From Candidatus Scatomorpha stercoravium (lineage in GTDB: Bacteria; Bacillota; Clostridia; Oscillospirales; Oscillospiraceae), in the NCBI GenBank assembly GCA_018716005.1, contig DVKN01000029.1:1-5914 (forward strand): a stretch of 5,914 bases of DNA. Direction: 5' to 3'. The position numbers and the translations under genes were made by a program. Each line of letters starts with the position of its first letter. Within the stretch, counting starts at the first letter, position 1. Below, piece by piece: positions 1 through 5,707 of this stretch. The notes under the pieces are model-generated. The model saw only the letters and a program-made list of their open reading frames with translations, was not told the DNA's origin and did no database searches.

Positions 1-1730
1 GCAAAGGTGTATACGACGTCGCCGTTGTTCGCGACATACGGCGGGCGGGCCGAGAAGCGCGCTTCCTTCGGGCCGTTGGGAATGGGCGAGTTTACGGAGT
101 CATCGCCGATAGAGCTCACAACGCTCCAGCCGCTGCCGGGACCCTCGGAGCGCAGCACGCGCGAATCGCCGTAGCCGCAATTCACGGCCGCGAAGGCCTC
201 GCCGCCCGACGTGAGCGCAAACCCGACGGGCCGGCCCTCAAAGCGCTGCTCATAGGGCACGCGCACCCAGCTCTCGCCGGAGTCGTCCGTGAGCCAGAAT
301 ACGGCTCTGTATCCCCCTTCCGGGTCGTCGGGGCAGGCGGGACTTACGTAGGCGAGCCAGCCGTCGGAGACGCTGCTGAAGCCGATGAAGCACTCGCCCT
401 CGCTCCCTGCCTCGACCGCGGCCTCGTTCCACTCGCCGCCGCGGTACGGGTTCACATAGGTCAGGAGCCCGCCCTCGCCGTCGAGGCAGCAGACGGCGCC
501 CATCTCGTCGCTCATGAAGGCCCCGATGGGACCGAAACCATCCGGGACGCTTACCGGCAGGCGCAGATTCATATTGCTTCGGTTGTCCTTCCAGTGCAGG
601 GCCAGGACATGGCTGTTATTGCCGGAGATCACGCAGTAATGCCCGGTCTCGTTTGACCAAAAATCGTCGTTGTACATGAAGGCGGTGGCGTTCCTGAGCG
701 GCCGGGCGGCGCCGGCTCCATCCCGGCTCGCCCCGGTGAAGGTGCAGGCAGATATAATGAGAGCGAGTGCGGCGACCAGGATAGCGGCGGCGAGCTTCGG
801 GCGTCCGGAGGCCGCGATGCGCTTCACGCGCTCTTTTACGGCGCGCTTTCCGCCGGACATCGTGGTCGCGGAGAGCAAAATGTCCGTGCGGCGGCCGCGG
901 TCGACGAGGTCTATGAGAGCGCGGCCGTATACGCGCCGCTGCTCCGCGCCAAGCTTGACGAGGCAGCCCTCGTCGCAGGCAAACTCCGCGTCGCGCCGCG
1001 AGAGGCAGGCCGCGAGCCAGACGAAGGGGTCGAACCAGTATACGCACAGCAGCGCGCACCTGAGCAGCGCCCAGATATGGTCGCCGTGACGGAAGTGCGT
1101 CTCCTCGTGCAGCACGGCCATACGCGCGCGCTCATCCGTCTCGAGCGAGGCCGGCGTGAGGTAGACGGAGGGCCTGAGCACTCCGAAAAGGCAGGGCGAG
1201 GGCAGGCTCGCCGCGACATAGACGGGACGCGAGGCGTAATCGAGCTCAAGACGCCGCCGCTCGCCGCGCAGGCGGAAATAGAGCGTGCCGTTCTGCAAAA
1301 TGAGCGCCGCCGCGAGCGCGCAGCCTCCTGCGAGCCAGATAAGCCGCAGCGTATCGGCGCTGCCGCGCCCGTCCGAGGCCGGAATATACTCCGCCGTGCC
1401 GCCGGCAAGCGCGGGAGCTGCATTGACGTAGGAATCGTCCCGCCCGGGCTCGGCGTCCGGCAGCGTAAGCTCCGCCGGGGCCTGCGGCCGGGCCTCATAG
1501 GCCGTATCGCCGGAAAAAGCTTCGGCCTGCGGCGCGGCCGCCTCCGTCACCAGCCCGCCCAGGTTCATGGCGCTCACCGGGCTCGGCGCGAGCGAAAAGG
1601 GCAGCATGAGCCTAAGCGCGGCGACCAGCCAGAGCGAGTAAATCAGCCGCGCGCTGACGCGGCCCCTCGCCATGCGTATCAGGCAGAGCGCCGTGATAAG
1701 CACGGAGGACATGGCCAGAGTCTCAAGCAT
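1..1730 (-). CDS. BlaR1-type M56 family membrane metallopeptidase, C-terminus cut by window edge
   Basis: This is a signal-transducing membrane protease of the BlaR1/MecR1 (M56) family; known members sense a signal outside the cell and trigger loss of the partner BlaI repressor. About 576 residues are visible and the reading frame is open at the left edge. Hydrophobic segments lie near residues 3-18, 29-47 and 135-152, and a further one at 313-328 precedes the outer domain. The zinc-protease motif HEETH is at H208-H212, and DAEFACDE (247-254) probably supplies the third ligand, E249. The start is the ATG at 1728-1730, which overlaps the blaI stop by 8 nt (ATGCTTGA), so the two are translationally coupled. 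The outer region (about 330-576) contains an Asp-box, TDDSGESW (481-488), and a weaker one ending at W535. I found no SxxK acylation motif there. The signal is therefore probably not a beta-lactam. A lipobox-like ISAC (C329) ends the last membrane segment. The family is sure; the ligand is unknown. Confidence 0.9.
   Translation of the reverse strand, partial: MLETLAMSSVLITALCLIRMARGRVSARLIYSLWLVAALRLMLPFSLAPSPVSAMNLGGLVTEAAAPQAEAFSGDTAYEARPQAPAELTLPDAEPGRDDSYVNAAPALAGGTAEYIPASDGRGSADTLRLIWLAGGCALAAALILQNGTLYFRLRGERRRLELDYASRPVYVAASLPSPCLFGVLRPSVYLTPASLETDERARMAVLHEETHFRHGDHIWALLRCALLCVYWFDPFVWLAACLSRRDAEFACDEGCLVKLGAEQRRVYGRALIDLVDRGRRTDILLSATTMSGGKRAVKERVKRIAASGRPKLAAAILVAALALIISACTFTGASRDGAGAARPLRNATAFMYNDDFWSNETGHYCVISGNNSHVLALHWKDNRSNMNLRLPVSVPDGFGPIGAFMSDEMGAVCCLDGEGGLLTYVNPYRGGEWNEAAVEAGSEGECFIGFSSVSDGWLAYVSPACPDDPEGGYRAVFWLTDDSGESWVRVPYEQRFEGRPVGFALTSGGEAFAAVNCGYGDSRVLRSEGPGSGWSVVSSIGDDSVNSPIPNGPKEARFSARPPYVANNGDVVYTF
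1572..1607 (-). repeat. Inverted repeat arm inside blaR1 (pairs with 5831-5866)
   Basis: These 36 nt encode residues 42-53 of the blaR1-type protein and match 5831-5866 in inverse orientation with one mismatch. They are the best-conserved DNA stretch between the two paralogous genes. Confidence 0.85.
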
Positions 1731-2103
1731 CGCCGTCACTCCCCGCTTTTTCGAGCAGCGCGCGCAGCTCGGCTATCTCCTCCCTCGTAAATTCTCCGCC
1801 CTCGACGAAGCTGGCGACCAGCTTCGTTAGCCCGCCGCCGTAGACCTTCTCGGCCAGGCGGCGCGCCGCGTGGGAGCCGTACTCCTCGCGAGTGACCTCG
1901 GGGGAATAATAGTAGACCCCGCGCTTCTCCTGGCGCAGCTCGCCCTTCCGGACGAGGCGGGTGACGAGCGTCTTTATCGTCGACGCCTCCCAGCCGGTGT
2001 CGGCGAGAGCCGCGCGTATCTCCGTGATGTTGAGCGGCTCGCCCGCCGCCCACAGCACGCGCATTACCTCGAGCTCCGCCGCGGATATGTTCTTCTCAGC
2101 CAT
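1723..2103 (-). CDS. blaI: BlaI/MecI family transcriptional repressor
   Basis: A 126-residue winged-helix repressor of the BlaI/MecI/CopY family, of normal family length. Residues 7-70 form the DNA-binding domain, including ELEVMRVLW, the helix region NITEIRAAL and the recognition region STIKTLVTRLVRKG, followed by the wing GVYYYSP. Residues 71-126 are the dimerisation tail. In staphylococcal BlaI/MecI the inactivating cleavage falls between Asn and Phe in a motif like LNFVE. The equivalent here is ASFVE, with S98-F99, so the P1 residue differs. The start ATG at 2101-2103 has a strong AGGAGGG ribosome binding site (2111-2117) at 7-nt spacing. It is the first gene of an operon with the blaR1-type gene, whose start codon overlaps its end. 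It probably represses its own promoter through the operators at 2118-2135 and 2153-2163, and may also act at the similar sites before the second blaR1-type gene at 5708. Confidence 0.95.
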   Translation of the reverse strand: MAEKNISAAELEVMRVLWAAGEPLNITEIRAALADTGWEASTIKTLVTRLVRKGELRQEKRGVYYYSPEVTREEYGSHAARRLAEKVYGGGLTKLVASFVEGGEFTREEIAELRALLEKAGSDGDA

Positions 2104-2117
2104 AGTATATCCCTCCT

Positions 2118-2135
2118 GAGTTACGTTTGTAGCTT
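2118..2135 (-). promoter_or_regulatory. Probable BlaI operator, downstream of -10
   Basis: On the minus strand this 18-nt element contains CTACAAACGTA, which fits TAC-N4-GTA, the layout of known BlaI/MecI sites (TACA-NN-TGTA). It lies 1-2 bp after the -10 box, where a bound repressor would block transcription. It matches 16 of 18 positions of the element at 5673-5690. Confidence 0.75.
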
Positions 2136-2136
2136 T

Positions 2137-2165
2137 AGTATATCACATGAGGCTACATCCGTCAA
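2137..2165 (-). promoter_or_regulatory. Promoter of the blaI-blaR1 operon
   Basis: On the minus strand, TTGACG (2160-2165) and TATACT (2137-2142) are separated by exactly 17 bp, a near-consensus sigma-A promoter. It lies between the birA terminator and the blaI start, so the operon has its own start of transcription. BlaI-like dyads sit on the -35 and just after the -10. Confidence 0.85.
2153..2163 (-). promoter_or_regulatory. Possible second BlaI operator over the -35 box
   Basis: The minus-strand sequence GACGGATGTAG overlaps the -35 hexamer and carries one good half-site, TGTAG. The other half is poor. It is supported mainly by position, because a similarly degenerate site overlaps the -35 of the second blaR1-type gene. 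Confidence 0.45.
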
Positions 2166-2185
2166 CCCCAAATTTCTGCCGCGCG

Positions 2186-2209
2186 AAAAAGGCCGCCCGA
2201 TGGGCGGCC
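2186..2209 (-). terminator. Intrinsic terminator of birA
   Basis: A perfect 8-bp GC-only stem, GGCCGCCC pairing with GGGCGGCC, has a 3-nt loop and on the minus strand is followed by five T residues (2186-2190). It begins 2 nt after the birA stop codon and separates birA from the blaI promoter. Confidence 0.9.
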
Positions 2210-2211
2210 CT

Positions 2212-2925
2212 TCAGCGGTGGAGCGTGACCTCGCCGGAATCCAGGGCGGCGCGGCTGCCGTCCGCGCGCTCGACAATGAGGCGGAAGCGCTCGTCTATTC
2301 CCACGGCGCGGGCAGCAAATCGCTCGCCGCCGCGCGCGGCGTCAACCATATTTCCCGGGGTGGAGCAGCGGCGGACGTATTCGGCGTATACGTCCCGCCG
2401 TTCGCGCAGCTCGCCGAGGATGGCGGCGGCGAGCCTTTCGCGCGCGAGCGCGGGCGCCTCGTCAAATACGGCCCCGGCCGTTCCCTCGAGCCCGGCGGGC
2501 ACGGCGGAGACGTTCACGCCTATGCCCAGCACGACGGCGAGGCCCTCCCCCGCCCTGGCCTCGGCGAGGATGCCGCAGACCTTTTTCCCATCTATAAGAA
2601 TATCGTTCACCCATTTTATGGCCGTTTCCCGCCCGGAAACACTTTCAATCGCCCGCGACACGGCCACGGCGGCGCGCGGGGTAATCGCGAGGGCCTCGTC
2701 TACGGATGCGGGAGCGAGCAGGACGCTCATATACAGCCCGCCCTCCGGGGAGGCGAAGGCGCGCGCCATGCGCCCGCGCCCGGCGCTCTGGCTCCCGGCG
2801 ATGAGGACGCTGCCTGCGCGGGCGGAGGCGTCGCCCAGGAGGGCGGCGTTGGTCGAGCCGACGGAATCCGTATAGCGTATGTCATAGCCCGGCGCGGCGG
2901 CGCGGAGGAAATCAAGGCTGAACAT
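2212..2925 (-). CDS. birA: Biotin--[acetyl-CoA-carboxylase] ligase, catalytic domain only
   Basis: This enzyme activates biotin with ATP to biotinyl-AMP and transfers it to a lysine on biotin carrier domains such as those of acetyl-CoA or other carboxylases in the cytoplasm. Numbering from the ATG at 2923-2925 (237 residues), it shows STN (24-26), the biotin/AMP loop GRGRMARAF (49-57), the catalytic KWVND (104-108), GKKVCGIL (113-120), GIGVNV (134-139) and the small C-terminal domain ending GEVTLHR. It begins directly at the catalytic domain and has no N-terminal winged helix, so it should be a ligase and not a biotin-operon repressor. A GTG at 2932-2934 would add three residues, but GGGGTGAT (2928-2935 on the minus strand) works as a ribosome binding site for the ATG and includes that GTG, so I prefer the ATG. 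It follows the metal ATPase with a 51-nt gap and ends at a strong terminator. No functional link to the metal genes is apparent. Confidence 0.93.
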   Translation of the reverse strand: MFSLDFLRAAAPGYDIRYTDSVGSTNAALLGDASARAGSVLIAGSQSAGRGRMARAFASPEGGLYMSVLLAPASVDEALAITPRAAVAVSRAIESVSGRETAIKWVNDILIDGKKVCGILAEARAGEGLAVVLGIGVNVSAVPAGLEGTAGAVFDEAPALARERLAAAILGELRERRDVYAEYVRRCSTPGNMVDAARGGERFAARAVGIDERFRLIVERADGSRAALDSGEVTLHR

Positions 2926-2932
2926 AATAATC

Positions 2933-2963
2933 ACCCCGGCTATGGTAGCACCGCAGCCGGGGT
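2933..2963 (-). terminator. Hairpin between the metal ATPase and birA; weak terminator or translation control
   Basis: A perfect 9-bp inverted repeat, ACCCCGGCT pairing with AGCCGGGGT, encloses a 13-nt loop, 13 nt after the ATPase stop. On the minus strand the 3' side is followed by GATTATTATG, which lacks a good T run, so termination would be partial at best. The descending arm contains the GGGGT part of the birA ribosome binding site, so folding would hide that site. Both roles are inferences; the hairpin itself is clear. Confidence 0.55.
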
Positions 2964-2976
2964 TTGGTCAATAGTT

Positions 2977-4863
2977 TCAGAGCTTTTGTACGAAGAGGGC
3001 GCGTATCGCGTTGAGCACGGCGAGAATCATGACGCCCACGTCCGCAAAAATCGCGAGCCACATATTGGCGAGGCCGAGCGCGACGAGCACGAGGCAGGCG
3101 AGCTTTATGCCTATGGCGAAGACGATATTCTCATAGACTATGCGAAGGCACTTGCGAGAAATCTTTATAGCCTTGGCTATCTTGAGCGGGTCGTCGTCCA
3201 TGAGGACGACGTCGGCGGCCTCGATGGCGGCGTCGGAGCCCATCGCGCCCATCGCAATGCCGATGTCCGCTCGGGAGAGCACGGGGGCGTCGTTTATGCC
3301 GTCGCCGACGAAGGCGAGCTTCGCCCCCTCGGGCTTCGAGGCGATGAGCTCCTCGACCTTGCCGACCTTGTCGCTGGGCATGAGCTCGCCGTATACGCGG
3401 TCGATGCCGAGCTCCGCGCCGACGTACTCCGCGACGCGCTTCGAGTCCCCGCTGAGCATGACCGTCTCGCGCACTCCGGCGGCCTTGAGCGCGCTCACGG
3501 CCTCGGAGGAGTGCGGCTTTATCACGTCGCTTATGACGATATGGCCGGCGTATTTGCCGTCTATGGCCATGTGGATTATGGTGCCGACGCTGCGGCACTT
3601 TATGTAGTCGACGTCCAGGGCGTCCATCAGCTTGGCGTTGCCGGCGGCGACGGAGTGGCCGTCCACCGTGGCGGTGATGCCCTCGCCGCTTATCTCGCGT
3701 ATGCCGCTGACGCGGGAGCGGTCGATCTCCCGGCCGTAGGCGGCCTGAAGGCTGCGGCTTATGGGGTGCGAGCTCGCGCTCTCGGCGAGGGCGGCGAACT
3801 CCACGAGCTCGGCGGCGGAGTAGGGGCTGTGATGGATGCCGTTTACCTCGAAAACGCCCTTTGTCAGCGTGCCGGTCTTGTCGAAGACGACTATGCGGGT
3901 CTTGCTGAGGGTTTCGAGGTAGTTCGAGCCCTTCACGAGTACGCCGGCCTTGCTCGCGCCGCCGATTCCTGCGAAAAAGCTCAGCGGTATGCTTATCACC
4001 AGCGCGCAGGGGCAGCTCGCGACGAGGAAGGTGAGCGCGCGGTACACCCAGGTGCCCCAGTCCCCGCCGAGGCCCATGCCCAGCATTCGCACGAGCGGAG
4101 GTATGACGGCGAGCGCGAGGGCGCTGCCGCAGACGGCGGGGGTGTATATGCGCGCGAAGCGGCTTATGAAGGCCTCGCTCCTGGATTTGCGCGAGGAGGC
4201 GTTCTCGACGAGGTCGAGTATTTTGCTGACCGTGCTCTCGCCGAACTCCTTAGTCGTGCGTATGCGGAGCAGCCCGCTCATATTGATGCAGCCGGAGATT
4301 ATCTCGTCGCCCACGCCGGCTTCGCGCGGGAGGCTCTCGCCGGTGAGGGCGGCGGTATTGAGCGTGCTCTCGCCCTCTATTATCACGCCGTCTATGGGCA
4401 CCTTCTCGCCCGGCTGGACGACTATCACTGTGCCGGGCTCGACCTCGTCGGGGTCGACGCGCTCGAGAGAGCCGCCGCGCTCAATATTCGCATAGTCGGG
4501 CCGGATGTCCATGAGCTCGGAGATGTTGCGGCGGGACTTGCCCACGGCGTAGCTCTGGAACCACTCGCCTATCTGGTAGAAGAGCATGACGGCGATGGCT
4601 TCCGTGTAGTCGCCGCTGCCCTCGTAGAGCGCGAGCGCTATCGCGCCGACCGTGGCGACGGCCATGAGGAAGTTCTCGTCCGTCACCTGGCGGTTTATGA
4701 TGCCCTTGCCGGCCTTTATGAGTATGTCGTAGCCGACGACGAGATAGGGCGCCATGTAGCACGCGAAGCGCGCCGCGCCCGTTACGGGTATAAAGTGCAG
4801 CGCCAGGAGCAGCGCGGCGGATACGAGTATCCGCGCGAGCATCTTTTTCTGCTTGCGGTTCAT
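2977..4863 (-). CDS. cadA: P1B-type heavy-metal ATPase, Zn/Cd/Pb class, without N-terminal HMA domain
   Basis: An ATP-driven pump that exports soft divalent metals across the cytoplasmic membrane. It has 628 residues. Motifs in order are the actuator TGES (174-177), the membrane metal site CPC (284-286), the phosphorylation site DKTGTLT (D328), the nucleotide-domain HP (366-367) and the hinge GDGINDAP (520-527). K587 in the penultimate helix and D608 in the last helix are 21 residues apart, as K693 and D714 are in E. coli ZntA. This, with the CPC, points to Zn/Cd/Pb and away from copper. Membrane segments are seen near 10-30, 33-50, 64-80, 87-105, 240-260, 273-300, 577-597 and 600-622. There is no CxxC HMA domain at the N-terminus; a separate HMA protein is encoded 17 nt upstream. 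The ribosome binding site AGGGGAGAGG lies in that gap. Expression probably depends on the ArsR-type repressor at 5265. The name cadA versus zntA cannot be settled here. Confidence 0.95.
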   Translation of the reverse strand: MNRKQKKMLARILVSAALLLALHFIPVTGAARFACYMAPYLVVGYDILIKAGKGIINRQVTDENFLMAVATVGAIALALYEGSGDYTEAIAVMLFYQIGEWFQSYAVGKSRRNISELMDIRPDYANIERGGSLERVDPDEVEPGTVIVVQPGEKVPIDGVIIEGESTLNTAALTGESLPREAGVGDEIISGCINMSGLLRIRTTKEFGESTVSKILDLVENASSRKSRSEAFISRFARIYTPAVCGSALALAVIPPLVRMLGMGLGGDWGTWVYRALTFLVASCPCALVISIPLSFFAGIGGASKAGVLVKGSNYLETLSKTRIVVFDKTGTLTKGVFEVNGIHHSPYSAAELVEFAALAESASSHPISRSLQAAYGREIDRSRVSGIREISGEGITATVDGHSVAAGNAKLMDALDVDYIKCRSVGTIIHMAIDGKYAGHIVISDVIKPHSSEAVSALKAAGVRETVMLSGDSKRVAEYVGAELGIDRVYGELMPSDKVGKVEELIASKPEGAKLAFVGDGINDAPVLSRADIGIAMGAMGSDAAIEAADVVLMDDDPLKIAKAIKISRKCLRIVYENIVFAIGIKLACLVLVALGLANMWLAIFADVGVMILAVLNAIRALFVQKL

Positions 4864-4880
4864 TTACCGCCTCTCCCCTC

Positions 4881-5099
4881 TCACAGGAAAATCTCGCAGT
4901 CCGACTCGACCTTCTTGCAGGCTTTGAGCACGCTCTGCATGACGGCCTTGTGGTCCGCGCCCTCGTCGAACTCGACGTTCATCTTCAGCGTCATGAAGTT
5001 CACGACGCAGTCCTTCACCCCCGGAGTGGCCTTGGCGGCCTGCTCCATCTTGTTGGCGCAGTTGGCGCAGTCGACGTCTATCTTATAGCTCTTTTTCAT
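4881..5099 (-). CDS. Small HMA-domain metal-binding protein (metallochaperone-like)
   Basis: A 72-residue single HMA (heavy-metal-associated) domain of the fold found in CopZ and in the N-termini of metal ATPases. The metal motif is DCANC, with C11 and C14. In known HMA domains an Asp before CxxC (DCxxC) goes with Zn/Cd/Pb ATPases, whereas copper proteins usually have GMTCxxC. Additional cysteines are C31, C61 and C68. The ATG at 5097-5099 was chosen because the longer open frame back to 5165 would run through the operator and the -10 box, so it cannot be translated from this promoter. A G-rich ribosome binding site lies about 10 nt upstream. It is the first gene of the operon, 17 nt before the ATPase that lacks this domain, so it probably delivers metal to the pump or acts as its detached regulatory domain. 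Confidence 0.88.
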   Translation of the reverse strand: MKKSYKIDVDCANCANKMEQAAKATPGVKDCVVNFMTLKMNVEFDEGADHKAVMQSVLKACKKVESDCEIFL

Positions 5100-5123
5100 T
5101 TGGAGAACCCCCTGTTGATTTTT

Positions 5124-5147
5124 ACGATTAAACGATTGCTTAATCGT
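5124..5147. promoter_or_regulatory. ArsR/SmtB-type operator of the hma-ATPase operon
   Basis: A perfect inverted repeat, ACGATTAA (5124-5131) and TTAATCGT (5140-5147), with an 8-nt spacer. It lies 8 bp after the -10 box of the minus-strand promoter, covering the expected start of transcription. Its core GATTAA-N8-TTAATC is identical in sequence and spacing to the element at 5231-5252. Confidence 0.85.
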
Positions 5148-5155
5148 CCAAGTGA

Positions 5156-5183
5156 AGTATATCACTTTTCACGCGTTTGTCAA
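5156..5183 (-). promoter_or_regulatory. Promoter of the hma-ATPase operon
   Basis: On the minus strand, TTGACA (5178-5183) and TATACT (5156-5161) are spaced by 16 bp, a strong consensus promoter suited to tight repression by a metal sensor. The -35 box is 22 bp from the -35 of the divergent arsR promoter. Confidence 0.85.
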
Positions 5184-5205
5184 GGGGTAAGAAAATTATT
5201 TCGGT

Positions 5206-5234
5206 TTGCCTTTTAAAGTAAGCTGTGATATGAT
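5206..5234 (+). promoter_or_regulatory. Promoter of arsR
   Basis: TTGCCT (5206-5211) and TATGAT (5229-5234) are 17 bp apart, with an extended -10 (TG one base upstream, 5226-5227). The -10 box shares bases with the inverted repeat at 5231-5252, so the repressor would control its own gene. Confidence 0.75.
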
Positions 5235-5252
5235 TAAATAAAGACTTAATCA
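5231..5252. promoter_or_regulatory. ArsR/SmtB-type operator at the arsR promoter
   Basis: An inverted repeat, TGATTAA (5231-5237) and TTAATCA (5246-5252), with an 8-nt spacer. It overlaps the arsR -10 box and ends at the ribosome binding site. It is the second copy of GATTAA-N8-TTAATC in this divergent intergenic region. Confidence 0.85.
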
Positions 5253-5264
5253 GGAGGAATAAGC

Positions 5265-5639
5265 GTGTCCTACCCCGCCCTGCCGCATAACCATGGCGGC
5301 GACGTTGAACATATCTGCGAGCATATGCCGAAGACCGAGGAATTCCGCACGGTCGCCGAGGCCTTCAGGCTCATGGACGACCCCAGCCGCATACGAATAT
5401 ACTGGCTGCTCTGCCACTGCGAGGAGTGCGTTATCAACATCTCCGCCGTCGTGGAGATGTCCTCCCCGGCCGTCAGCCACCATCTGAGGCAGCTCAAGAA
5501 CGGCGGGCTCATCACCTCGCGGCGCGTCGGCAAGGAGGTCTATTACAAGGCCGCCGACACCCCCGCCGCGCGGCTGCTGCACAACGTCATCGAGGAGCTC
5601 GTGGAAATAAGCTGCCCTGACGGACAGACGAAGGGTTGA
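5265..5639 (+). CDS. ArsR/SmtB family metal-sensing transcriptional repressor
   Basis: A 124-residue winged-helix metalloregulator. Residues 27-95 form the core, with the recognition helix region SSPAVSHHLRQLK (66-78) and the wing LITSRRVGKEVYY. LLCHCEE (48-54) places C50 and C52 where CadC has the C58/C60 pair of its alpha-3 metal site, and C55 follows closely. The N-terminus is rich in possible ligands (HNH at 8-10, H16, C18, H20), like the N-terminal arm cysteines of CadC. This supports a Cd/Pb/Zn sensor and fits the divergent efflux pump. The start is GTG at 5265, 7 nt after AGGAGG (5252-5257); the next in-frame Met (M21) would discard the His/Cys arm. It lies divergent from the hma-ATPase operon, with one identical operator core at each promoter. 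Its TGA stop (5637-5639) is inside the -35 box of the next gene. No terminator follows, so some readthrough into the blaR1-type gene is possible. The exact metal is not proven. Confidence 0.93.
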   Translation: MSYPALPHNHGGDVEHICEHMPKTEEFRTVAEAFRLMDDPSRIRIYWLLCHCEECVINISAVVEMSSPAVSHHLRQLKNGGLITSRRVGKEVYYKAADTPAARLLHNVIEELVEISCPDGQTKG

Positions 5640-5664
5640 CAATCGTAGTCTCTCGTGCTATAGT
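5636..5664 (+). promoter_or_regulatory. Promoter of the second blaR1-type gene
   Basis: TTGACA (5636-5641) and TATAGT (5659-5664) are exactly 17 bp apart. The -35 hexamer includes the stop codon of arsR. Confidence 0.85.
5638..5650 (+). promoter_or_regulatory. Possible BlaI operator over the -35 box
   Basis: GACAATCGTAGTC has a short dyad (GAC/GTC) and shares most of the TACAAACGTAG core seen downstream (9 of 11 positions). It overlaps the -35 hexamer, as the weaker upstream site does at the blaI promoter. Confidence 0.5.
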
Positions 5665-5672
5665 TGAGATAT

Positions 5673-5690
5673 AAACTACAAACGTAGCTC
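5673..5690 (+). promoter_or_regulatory. Probable BlaI operator before the second blaR1-type gene
   Basis: The core CTACAAACGTAG (5676-5687) is a CTAC-N4-GTAG dyad of BlaI type. Over 18 nt it matches 16 positions of the element at 2118-2135 on the minus strand. It lies 11 bp after the -10 box, in the untranslated leader. Confidence 0.75.
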
Positions 5691-5707
5691 GAAGGGAGAC
5701 GGAGATT

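Noticed and set aside
744..752. Lipobox-like ISAC at the end of the last BlaR1 membrane helix, as a lipoprotein signal.
   Set aside because: It is at residues 326-329, after the protease domain and several membrane segments, not in an N-terminal signal peptide. Without data, lipidation is not claimed.
616..1790. Several Arg/Ala/Pro-rich open frames on both strands over the blaR1-type gene.
   Set aside because: They are shadows of the blaR1 frame, which continues without a stop from 1730 to the window edge and contains HEETH and membrane segments.
1870..5088. A plus-strand open frame of over 1000 codons spanning birA, the ATPase and the HMA gene.
   Set aside because: It lies antisense to three genes with full catalytic motifs, runs through their intergenic regions, has no recognisable domain, and is explained by strong G/C third-position bias, which removes stop codons from the opposite strand.
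5100..5165. Longer N-terminus for the HMA protein starting at 5165.
   Set aside because: It would include the operator and the -10 box of its own promoter; the MKKSYK start at 5099 fits the HMA domain boundary.
5100..5264. Small RNA or riboswitch in the divergent intergenic region.
   Set aside because: The space is fully accounted for by two promoters, two operators and the ribosome binding sites.
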